In this document: piece by piece, positions 1 to 5,111 of the stretch
Numbering within the stretch: position 1 is the first letter of the stretch
How the letters are laid out: the number at the start of each line of letters is the position of its first letter
Origin: Acidobacteriota bacterium
Lineage (GTDB): Bacteria > Acidobacteriota > Vicinamibacteria > Vicinamibacterales > UBA2999
DNA length: 6,159 bases
Assembly: GCA_020851835.1 (NCBI GenBank)
Contig: JADZBZ010000172.1
Coordinates: forward strand, 1 to 6,159
Direction of reading: 5' to 3'
The notes under the pieces: generated by a model
The model's input: only the letters and a program-made list of their open reading frames with translations
Told to the model about the DNA's origin: nothing
The model's database searches: none
Position numbers and translations under genes: made by a program

Positions 1-1581
1 GACCCGATGGTCATCACGCGGTATCTCTACAAGCCCACCGCCTCCGAGGGCGGCACCCGTGCCAACGACAACCGGCGGCTGCACATCTTCATCGCCGACG
101 TCGCGTCGCGCCAGGTGACGCAGTTGACCGACGGCGACTACTACGAGCATTCGATCGACTGGTCGCCGAAGGGCGATGAGATTCTCTTCATCTCCAATCG
201 CGGACCGGATCCCGATCGCTTCTTCAACTACGACATCTTCGCCATCAACGTGGTTTCCCGGAACGCACGCCGCCTGAGCGACACCAAGGGCGCGGAGTAC
301 TACCCGCGCTGGTCGCCCGACGGCCGCATGGTCGCGTTCAGCGGCACCACGCGTCCCCTCACCTCGTCCGAAACGACGATGGAAGACACGCACGTGTGGG
401 TGATGAATGCCGACGGCAGCGGCCGGCGCGAAGTGGGCACGGTCGACAATCGCCAGGGCGCGCCCGAGTGGTCGCACGACGGCCGGCATCTCTACGTCAC
501 GCTGCAGGAGCGCGGCGAGGTGCGGCTGATCCGCCTGCCGCAAGGGGGCGGCGCACCGGAGCGCCTCATCACCGACCGCGGCAGTGTCGGCCAGTGGGCG
601 CTCTCGCACGACGGCACGCTCATCTACGCCTTCACGACGCCGTCACGTCCGGCCGAGCTCTACGTGCGCCCGGCCGCGGGTCAGGCGCGCGCCGTCACCA
701 CGCTCAATCAGCAGGCGCTCAGCGGACGGACCATCGCGGACGTCGAAGCGATCACCTTCGCCAGCTTCGACGGCCTCGAGGTCCAGGCGTACCTCACCAA
801 GCCGATCGACCTCGCGGCCGGCCAGAAGGCGCCGCTCGTCGCGATGATCCACGGTGGTCCCCATGGGCAGCAGGGTCCCGCCTTCAATCAGAAGGCGCAG
901 ATCTATGCCGCCAACGGCATCGCGTCGCTGATGGTCAACTACCGCGGCTCGACTGGCTACGGTCAGAAGCACGCCGATGCGATCTTCCAGGATCAGAACG
1001 GCGGCGAGGCCAAGGACGTGCTCGCCGGCGTCGACGCCGCGCTGGCGAAGTTCCCGTGGCTCGATGGCAACCGTCTCGGCGTCGAGGGCGGCAGCTACGG
1101 AGGGCAACTCACCGACTGGCTGATTACACAGACCGATCGTTTCAAGGCGGCGATCCCATCAGCCGGCATCTCGAACCTGGTGAGCTTCAACTACATGGCC
1201 TACTACCACGACTACCTGGCCGTGGAGTTCGGCGGCTTCCCGCACGAGAGTTTCGAGCCGGTCGACACCACGATCTGGCCGCGCGCAACGCAACCCCGCA
1301 CCATCATGGACGCCCTGTGGGAGCGGTCTCCGATCCGCTACGTGTCGAAGGTCAAGACGCCGACGATGTTCCTGCACGGCGAGAACGACAACGACGTGCC
1401 GATTGCCGAAGCGGAGCAGTTCTACATCGCCATCCGTGACGTCGGCACCGATGCCGTGCTGGTGCGCTACCCGCGCGAAGGCCACGGCATCCGCGAGACC
1501 AAACACATCGAAGACGCGATCACCCGCAGCCTGGCCTGGTACCGAAAGCACTTCGGCAACGGTGCCACCAGCCGCGATTAG
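1..1581 (+). CDS. S9-family serine peptidase (prolyl oligopeptidase / acylaminoacyl-peptidase-like), 5' end missing
   Basis: The reading frame is open from the first base, so the ATG at 7 is probably internal and the true start lies upstream. About 526 codons are visible; S9 relatives of this type are usually about 650-700, so part of the N-terminal propeller is missing. The first half carries PD40/TolB-like propeller blades, seen as four repeats of the WSPDG type (near 155, 310, 465 and 595). The second half is an alpha/beta hydrolase. It has the oxyanion motif HGGP (near 850), nucleophile Ser in GGSYGG (Ser codon 1093-1095), Asp in HGENDNDVP (1387-1389) and His in EGHG (1483-1485), a complete triad. 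Such enzymes cleave oligopeptides or N-acylated or D-residue peptides; the substrate cannot be read from sequence. Whether it is exported cannot be judged without the N-terminus. The lactamase gene follows on the same strand after 60 bases, so co-transcription is possible. Confidence 0.93.
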   Translation, partial: DPMVITRYLYKPTASEGGTRANDNRRLHIFIADVASRQVTQLTDGDYYEHSIDWSPKGDEILFISNRGPDPDRFFNYDIFAINVVSRNARRLSDTKGAEYYPRWSPDGRMVAFSGTTRPLTSSETTMEDTHVWVMNADGSGRREVGTVDNRQGAPEWSHDGRHLYVTLQERGEVRLIRLPQGGGAPERLITDRGSVGQWALSHDGTLIYAFTTPSRPAELYVRPAAGQARAVTTLNQQALSGRTIADVEAITFASFDGLEVQAYLTKPIDLAAGQKAPLVAMIHGGPHGQQGPAFNQKAQIYAANGIASLMVNYRGSTGYGQKHADAIFQDQNGGEAKDVLAGVDAALAKFPWLDGNRLGVEGGSYGGQLTDWLITQTDRFKAAIPSAGISNLVSFNYMAYYHDYLAVEFGGFPHESFEPVDTTIWPRATQPRTIMDALWERSPIRYVSKVKTPTMFLHGENDNDVPIAEAEQFYIAIRDVGTDAVLVRYPREGHGIRETKHIEDAITRSLAWYRKHFGNGATSRD

Positions 1582-1598
1582 CTGATGCGCAACGCACG

Positions 1599-1606
1599 AA
1601 GGAGGT
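1599..1606 (+). promoter_or_regulatory. Strong Shine-Dalgarno sequence for the short leader ORF
   Basis: AAGGAGGT, continuing into G at 1607, is a near-perfect complement to the 16S rRNA 3' end. It lies 6 bases before the ATG at 1613 and 9 before the ATG at 1616. It is about 36 bases from the lactamase start at 1642, too far to serve it directly, and it lies downstream of the other possible lactamase start at 1585. It therefore points to translation of the small ORF at 1613. Confidence 0.7.
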
Positions 1607-1612
1607 GGGCAT

Positions 1613-1645
1613 ATGATGCCTGTTCCTGCCCACGGAGCCACATGA
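1613..1645 (+). CDS. Putative 10-codon leader ORF overlapping the metallo-beta-lactamase start
   Basis: The ORF reads MMPVPAHGAT and then stops at TGA (1643-1645). It has two tandem ATGs (1613, 1616) and the best ribosome binding site in the plus-strand group. Its TGA overlaps the ATG of the lactamase gene (1642) as ATGA, the classical arrangement for termination-reinitiation coupling. The peptide has no recognisable motif, so its role is more likely regulatory (delivering ribosomes to the lactamase start, or a leader peptide) than as a product. What is seen is the Shine-Dalgarno sequence, the ORF and the overlap; translation and function are inferred. The alternative is that the Shine-Dalgarno match is accidental or that the ORF is translated without regulatory effect. 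Confidence 0.45.
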   Translation: MMPVPAHGAT

Positions 1646-2559
1646 CGCGCGGAGTGCCGGTTTTCGTCCTTGCCCTCGTCCTGCTCGCCCCGCCGAGCCT
1701 GCCGGCCCAGTCGGGGCGGGCCGGCGCGCCCGTTGTCGACCCGCCCATCACGTGCGGCGCCTGCGACGAGTGGAACGCGCCGCGCCAGCCCTTCAAGGTC
1801 TTCGGGAATACCTACTTCGTCGGGTCGGCCGGCCTGTCGAGCGTGCTCATCACGAGCGATCAGGGGCACATCCTCATCGACGTGGCCCTGCCCCAGAGCG
1901 TCCCGGTTATCGATACCAACATCCGCGCCCTGGGCTTCAAGACGAGCGACATCCGGCTGATCCTGACCTCGCACGGCCACTTCGACCACCTGGGCGGCGT
2001 GCGGGCGATGCAGCGCTTCACCGGGGCCACCGTCGGCGCCAGCACGCGCACCGCGGAGGCCCTGGCGCTCGGGCACGCCACACCCGACGACCCGCAATAC
2101 GGCGGGCCCTCGGCGGACACCTTCCCGGCCGTCACCACCGGCGTCCGCGTGGTGCAGGACGGCGAAACGGTGAAAGCGGGCCCGCTGGCCATCACCGCGC
2201 GCTACACCCCGGGACACACGCCGGGTGCAACCACCTGGACCTGGCAGTCGTGCGAAGAGGCACGATGCCTCTCCATTGCCTACGTGGACAGCCTGACCGC
2301 CGTGTCGAACCCCGGCTTCCGCTTCACGGGCGATGGCACCCGTCCGGGCATCGTCGACTCGTTCCGCCGCAGCCTCGACACGGTGAGAGCCCTGCCCTGC
2401 GACGTGCTCCTGACGACGCACCCGTCGGCGTCGGGGATGGACGAGAAGCTGAAGCGCGGCACCGCCGAGCCGCTGGTCGATGCCGGCGCCTGCCGAGCGC
2501 TGGCCGAGTCGTCGCTGGCGGCGCTCGAGGCGCGCATCGGGCAGGAGCAACCGCGCTAG
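1642..2559 (+). CDS. Subclass B3 metallo-beta-lactamase, secreted
   Basis: This is a 305-residue dizinc hydrolase predicted to open beta-lactam rings in the periplasm. I chose the ATG at 1642 because a signal peptide begins right there: Arg at residue 3, a hydrophobic stretch to about 18, then a likely cut near LPA-QS at 22-24. The upstream in-frame ATG at 1585 would put a charged, Cys-containing 19-residue tail in front of it and has no ribosome binding site. Metal ligands fit B3: His111, His113, Asp115, His116 (HGHFDH), His192 (PGHTPG) and His260 (THPSAS). The DSLTAVS segment has Ser where B1/B2 enzymes have Cys. Cys38/Cys41, the pair in SCEEARC and Cys253/Cys284 match the three disulfides known in some B3 enzymes. 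No metal ligand is missing, so it should be active, but the substrate range is unknown. A non-lactamase MBL-fold hydrolase is the less likely alternative. Confidence 0.9.
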   Translation: MTRGVPVFVLALVLLAPPSLPAQSGRAGAPVVDPPITCGACDEWNAPRQPFKVFGNTYFVGSAGLSSVLITSDQGHILIDVALPQSVPVIDTNIRALGFKTSDIRLILTSHGHFDHLGGVRAMQRFTGATVGASTRTAEALALGHATPDDPQYGGPSADTFPAVTTGVRVVQDGETVKAGPLAITARYTPGHTPGATTWTWQSCEEARCLSIAYVDSLTAVSNPGFRFTGDGTRPGIVDSFRRSLDTVRALPCDVLLTTHPSASGMDEKLKRGTAEPLVDAGACRALAESSLAALEARIGQEQPR

Positions 2560-2570
2560 GTTCGCAGTGG

Positions 2571-2589
2571 CGTCGCGCGTCGCGCGCGC
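2571..2589. repeat. GC-alternating stretch between convergent genes
   Basis: The 30-base gap between the lactamase stop and the Rrf2 stop contains a run of alternating GC with a short self-complementary core (GCGCG 2575-2579, CGCGC 2583-2587, three-base loop). It has no T-tract on either strand, so it is not a convincing intrinsic terminator. It is the only structure-forming element in the gap and might slow polymerase from both directions. Termination here could equally be Rho-dependent or lie within the opposing genes. Confidence 0.2.
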
Positions 2590-2994
2590 TCACCGCACGA
2601 GCGTGTCCAGCGTGACCGACGCCAGCGTCGCCACGATCCCTTCGTCCACCTCGTCTAAGAGGCGCCGGAGCGCCGCCGCCTGTGGCGTGGCCGGCTGGCC
2701 GTTGGCCCGGGCATTCAGCAGGTCGGCGCCGGGCGTGCGGGGCGGGTCGAAGACCGAGACGACCTCCAGCACCGTGATGTCGCCGCGCGGCCGCGCCAAC
2801 CGGTAGCCGCCGCCGATGCCGCGCGTGCCCACCGCCATCCCGGCGCGCACCAGTTGCTGGAACACCTTCGCCAGCGCCGTGGCCGGGATCCCGTGCGGGC
2901 CCGCCACCTGCGCGACCGTCACGGGCTCGTCGCCCGCCTTGGCCATCTCGATGGCCGCATAGAGCGCGTAACGCGAGGACTTGCGGAGCGTCAT
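2590..2994 (-). CDS. Rrf2-family transcriptional regulator, BadM-like
   Basis: This 134-residue DNA-binding protein is the last gene of the minus-strand operon. Residues 1-70 form the Rrf2 winged helix-turn-helix: the N-terminus MTLRKSSRYALYA, a recognition-helix region around 36-50 (IPATALAKVFQQL) and the family-signature wing GIGGGYRLARP (59-69). The rest is the dimerisation helix and tail. It has no cysteine at all, so it cannot hold an IscR/NsrR-type Fe-S cluster through Cys and is more likely to sense a small molecule. The start ATG (2992-2994) overlaps the GNAT stop as ATGA, and no Shine-Dalgarno sequence precedes it, which implies coupled translation. The open frame extends 65 codons upstream, but that part is a shadow of the GNAT gene. 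BadM of Rhodopseudomonas palustris, an Rrf2 protein, represses the benzoyl-CoA reductase operon. The position downstream of bcrAD suggests the same job here (inference). Confidence 0.88.
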   Translation of the reverse strand: MTLRKSSRYALYAAIEMAKAGDEPVTVAQVAGPHGIPATALAKVFQQLVRAGMAVGTRGIGGGYRLARPRGDITVLEVVSVFDPPRTPGADLLNARANGQPATPQAAALRRLLDEVDEGIVATLASVTLDTLVR

Positions 2995-3479
2995 CGGTCG
3001 GCCCGCGCACGCGCGGCCTGCAGATCCAGGTCCAGGCAGAAGCGCTGCGCCATCACGAAGCCTTCGTGGCGGAAGAACCCCAACAGGTCCTGGTCGTCCC
3101 ACCCCACCTCGGTCCGCAGGGTCGCGATGCCCAGGCCCAGCAGGTTCGTCCTGAGCTGCGCCAGCAGAGACGAGGCCACGTGCTGGCAACGGAAGTCGGG
3201 GTGCACGTCGATCACATCCATCACCGCCACACGCTCGGTCACGCCGAACTCGCCGTAGAACACACGCGCCAGCAGGAAGCCGGCGAACAGGCCATCGAAC
3301 TCCGCCGCCAGCGAGACCGTGATCCCGGTGTCCGAGAGCGCTTGCTCGAGCTTCAGCCTGAAGAACTCATCGCGGCGGCGGCCGACGTTCTTCGCGTCGA
3401 GCGCGATGACCGCCTCCAGGTCCGACGGCTGCAGGTTGCGTACCTCGACGTTGCTGACGAGGGGATCGAAGGTGTCCAT
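2991..3479 (-). CDS. GNAT-family acetyltransferase, BadL-like by context
   Basis: This 162-residue acyl-CoA N-acyltransferase has the usual GNAT length. The N-terminal strand and helix are VEVRNLQPSDLEAVIALD (11-28). Motif A is near 87-106 (MDVIDVHPDFR followed by CQHVASSLL) and motif B near 134-142 (GFFRHEGFV). In the CoA pyrophosphate loop, R97-C-Q-H-V-A, the Gly expected at the fourth position of R/Q-x-x-G-x-G/A is His100, which is unusual. The start ATG (3477-3479) follows GGGAG at a short distance. The stop overlaps the Rrf2 start by ATGA, so the two are made together. In R. palustris, BadL is a GNAT enzyme that acetylates aminobenzoates; the acetamidobenzoates relieve repression by BadM. 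Small GNAT proteins have many substrates, so BadL-like function rests on the neighbours, not on a substrate motif. A protein-modifying role is also possible. Confidence 0.85.
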   Translation of the reverse strand: MDTFDPLVSNVEVRNLQPSDLEAVIALDAKNVGRRRDEFFRLKLEQALSDTGITVSLAAEFDGLFAGFLLARVFYGEFGVTERVAVMDVIDVHPDFRCQHVASSLLAQLRTNLLGLGIATLRTEVGWDDQDLLGFFRHEGFVMAQRFCLDLDLQAARARADR

Positions 3480-3497
3480 GGCGTCTCCCGATTATCG

Positions 3498-3516
3498 TTA
3501 CGCCCGTCTGGCGTCA
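3498..3516. promoter_or_regulatory. Imperfect 19-bp dyad upstream of the GNAT-Rrf2 pair
   Basis: Within the 55-base gap before the GNAT gene lies an interrupted palindrome with core ACGCC-N5-GGCGT (3500-3504 and 3510-3514), centred on 3507. One base pair inside the spacer and the outermost T/A pair also match. It could be an operator for the Rrf2 regulator (autoregulation) or a short RNA hairpin. A GATAAT hexamer (minus strand, 3491-3496) lies close by, but I see no well-spaced -35 and it would leave almost no leader. Low confidence; short dyads are common in GC-rich DNA. Confidence 0.25.
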
Positions 3517-3534
3517 GGGCTTCGCCCGGTGCGA

Positions 3535-4257
3535 TCACCCGATCAACTGCCCTCCGTCCACGCGCAGCACCTGTCCCGTGATGTGCCGGCTCTCGTCCGA
3601 GCACAGGAACAGCACCGCCCCCGCCACCTCGTCTGGCCGGCCGAGGCGGCCGAGTGCGGTATCCGCGAGCGCGCGCGCGCGCAGTTGGTCCGGGAGCCCG
3701 GCGGTCATGGGCGTCTCGGTCCACCCGGGCGAGACGACGTTCACGCGAACGTGATGTCGGCCCCACTCACGTGCCGTCGTCCGGCCGAGCGCGATGAGCC
3801 CGGCCTTGCTGGCCGCGTAGTTGGCCTGGCCCGCCTTGCCCCGCTCGCCGTTGATGGACGATACCAGCACGACGGCGCCGGCCCCCGTCGCGCGCAGGAG
3901 CGGCCCGGTGCTTCGCAGCAGGTAGAAGGCCGAGTCCAGGTTCGCCGCCATCACCGCGCGCCAGTCGTCGTCGCTCATCCGAACGAGCGGGCCGTCGCGC
4001 GTGATGCCCGCGCAGTGAACGACGATGTCGATGCGGCCGGTGCGGTGGTGCGCGGCCGCGACGGCGGCGGCCACCTCCGCGCCGTCGGTCAGGTCGCAGG
4101 CGACTGCCCCGGCCAGGTTCGGCGGACGACAATCGTCGCGATCGAGCGACACGACCTGCGCGCCCGACTCCAGCAGGCGCGCGCAGACCGCCCGGCCGAT
4201 GCCGCCGCCGCCACCAGCCACGATGGCGCCGCGGCCCTGCAGGGGAAGGGGCGTCAT
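3535..4257 (-). CDS. Short-chain dehydrogenase/reductase (SDR), BadH/FabG-like
   Basis: This 240-residue classical SDR oxidises or reduces a hydroxy/oxo group with NAD(P). Visible elements are the Gly-rich loop AGGGGGIG (14-21, Ala for the usual Thr), Asp55 (CDLTD), HCAG (81-84) where NNAG is normal, Asn106, Ser134, Tyr147 and Lys151 (YAASK), and a C-terminal GGQLIG. Asp39 at the end of the second strand favours NAD(H) over NADP(H). The stretch GITRDG and the region before YAASK look FabG/PhaB-like. The GGGGGIG loop and position beside benzoyl-CoA reductase genes recall BadH, the 2-hydroxycyclohexanecarboxyl-CoA dehydrogenase. I infer a hydroxyacyl-CoA dehydrogenase acting on the reduced ring, but cannot exclude a general 3-oxoacyl reductase. 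The start ATG (4255-4257) overlaps the bcrD-like stop as ATGA and has no Shine-Dalgarno sequence. The open frame runs 152 codons further upstream, but that part is a shadow of the bcrD-like gene. Confidence 0.88.
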   Translation of the reverse strand: MTPLPLQGRGAIVAGGGGGIGRAVCARLLESGAQVVSLDRDDCRPPNLAGAVACDLTDGAEVAAAVAAAHHRTGRIDIVVHCAGITRDGPLVRMSDDDWRAVMAANLDSAFYLLRSTGPLLRATGAGAVVLVSSINGERGKAGQANYAASKAGLIALGRTTAREWGRHHVRVNVVSPGWTETPMTAGLPDQLRARALADTALGRLGRPDEVAGAVLFLCSDESRHITGQVLRVDGGQLIG

Positions 4258-5099
4258 GCGGCGCTCGCGGGCAGTCCCCGCCCGAGGCCGGCCAGTCGAC
4301 GCGCGCGGAAGGCGCCCCAGAGCGCCGCACCGATCGCGCCGGCCAGGGCCGACTGCGGATGGCTGCGGACCTCCACCGGCGCCTTCTGCTCGACGGCCGC
4401 CTCGGTGAGCGCCGCCATCAGCCCCTCGTCTGCCGCCAGGCCGCCGGTGGTGAGCACGACGTCGCGGACCCCGGCCGAGACGACCAGCTTGAGATAGCGT
4501 CCGGCCATGGACTGGTGGATGCCGCGCAGGATGTTCGGGATCGCGATGCCGCGCGAGACCATGTTGATGACGTCGGTCTCGGCCAGGACCGCGCAGATGG
4601 ACGAACAGGCCTCGGGCTGGTCGCCCGTCTTCGACAACCGCCCAATCTCCTCGAGCGTGACGCCGAGGTAACGCGCGATGTTCTCGAGGAACTGGCCCGA
4701 GCCCGACGCGCACTGGCTGGTCATGCGGTAGCCCAGCACCCTGGCGCGCTCGTCCATGCGGACCGCGCGGGCGTGGAGCGCGCCGATGTCGATGATGCCG
4801 CGGGCGGCAGGCTCCAGGAACAGGCCCCCGCGTGCGTGAGTGGTCATGCCGTAGAAGTGGCCCGTGCGGAACGGTACCGCTTCGCCCTCGCCGGTGGTGG
4901 CCACGTAGGTGACGTCGCCGGGCGCGGCGGCGGCCTGATCCAAGGCGGCTTCGTACACCGCGTGTACCACCGCCATCGCATCCCGGCGGCGGACCCGCTC
5001 GCTGACGCCGGCCAGCAGGCGCTCGCCCCCCTCGTCGCCGGTCTCCACGACGGCCACCTTGACGGCCGCCGATCCCACGTCGATGCCCGCGGTAATCAT
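4254..5099 (-). CDS. bcrD: Benzoyl-CoA reductase subunit D (BcrD/BadG-like activase ATPase)
   Basis: This 281-residue ASKHA-fold ATPase belongs to the BcrA/BadF/HgdC family. It pairs with the A subunit around a shared [4Fe-4S] cluster and uses ATP to push low-potential electrons to the ring-reducing subunits in the cytoplasm. It opens with the phosphate-binding motif GIDVGSAAVK (5-14). The second ATP motif reads DIGALHARA (104-112) rather than the DIGGQDTKA of A-type activases; I recall this as typical of D subunits. Cys130 (QCASGSGQFLE) and Cys169 (CAVLAE) are 39 residues apart, the same spacing as the cluster ligands Cys127 and Cys166 of the activator HgdC. TTGGLA (217-222) is the adenosine-side motif. 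Length matches BcrD (about 280). A perfect Shine-Dalgarno AGGAGG lies 6 bases before the ATG and includes bases of the upstream stop TAG. The alternative, an activase of a 2-hydroxyacyl-CoA dehydratase, fits less well because two distinct subunits are present. Confidence 0.85.
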   Translation of the reverse strand: MITAGIDVGSAAVKVAVVETGDEGGERLLAGVSERVRRRDAMAVVHAVYEAALDQAAAAPGDVTYVATTGEGEAVPFRTGHFYGMTTHARGGLFLEPAARGIIDIGALHARAVRMDERARVLGYRMTSQCASGSGQFLENIARYLGVTLEEIGRLSKTGDQPEACSSICAVLAETDVINMVSRGIAIPNILRGIHQSMAGRYLKLVVSAGVRDVVLTTGGLAADEGLMAALTEAAVEQKAPVEVRSHPQSALAGAIGAALWGAFRARRLAGLGRGLPASAA

Positions 5100-5105
5100 G
5101 AACGG

Positions 5106-5111
5106 CCTCCT
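5106..5111 (-). promoter_or_regulatory. Shine-Dalgarno of bcrD formed across the bcrA stop codon
   Basis: On the minus strand the sequence reads TAGGAGG, then CCGTTC, then ATG. The last two bases of the bcrA stop TAG are also the first two of AGGAGG, which lies 6 bases before the bcrD start. This sets the bcrD start firmly at 5099 and ties translation of the two subunits together, as expected for a 1:1 heterodimer. Confidence 0.75.

Noticed and set aside
1585..1641. Earlier in-frame ATG for the lactamase
   Set aside because: No ribosome binding site before 1585, and the added residues would bury the signal peptide. It remains formally possible.
1159..2550. 463-codon open frame on the minus strand across the peptidase and lactamase
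   Set aside because: It lies antisense to two well-supported genes, has no recognisable domain, and is the kind of long shadow frame expected in GC-rich coding DNA.
2995..3189. N-terminal extension of the Rrf2 frame
   Set aside because: It overlaps the GNAT gene; Rrf2 proteins start with a short segment before the first helix, exactly as from 2994.
3491..3513. GATAAT with CTGACG (minus strand) as a sigma-70 promoter for the GNAT gene
   Set aside because: The spacer is only 15 bases and the start point would fall within a few bases of the ATG, removing the Shine-Dalgarno sequence.
4258..4713. N-terminal extension of the SDR frame
   Set aside because: The extra 152 codons overlap bcrD in another frame and the SDR fold begins right at the ATG of 4257, which also forms the ATGA overlap.
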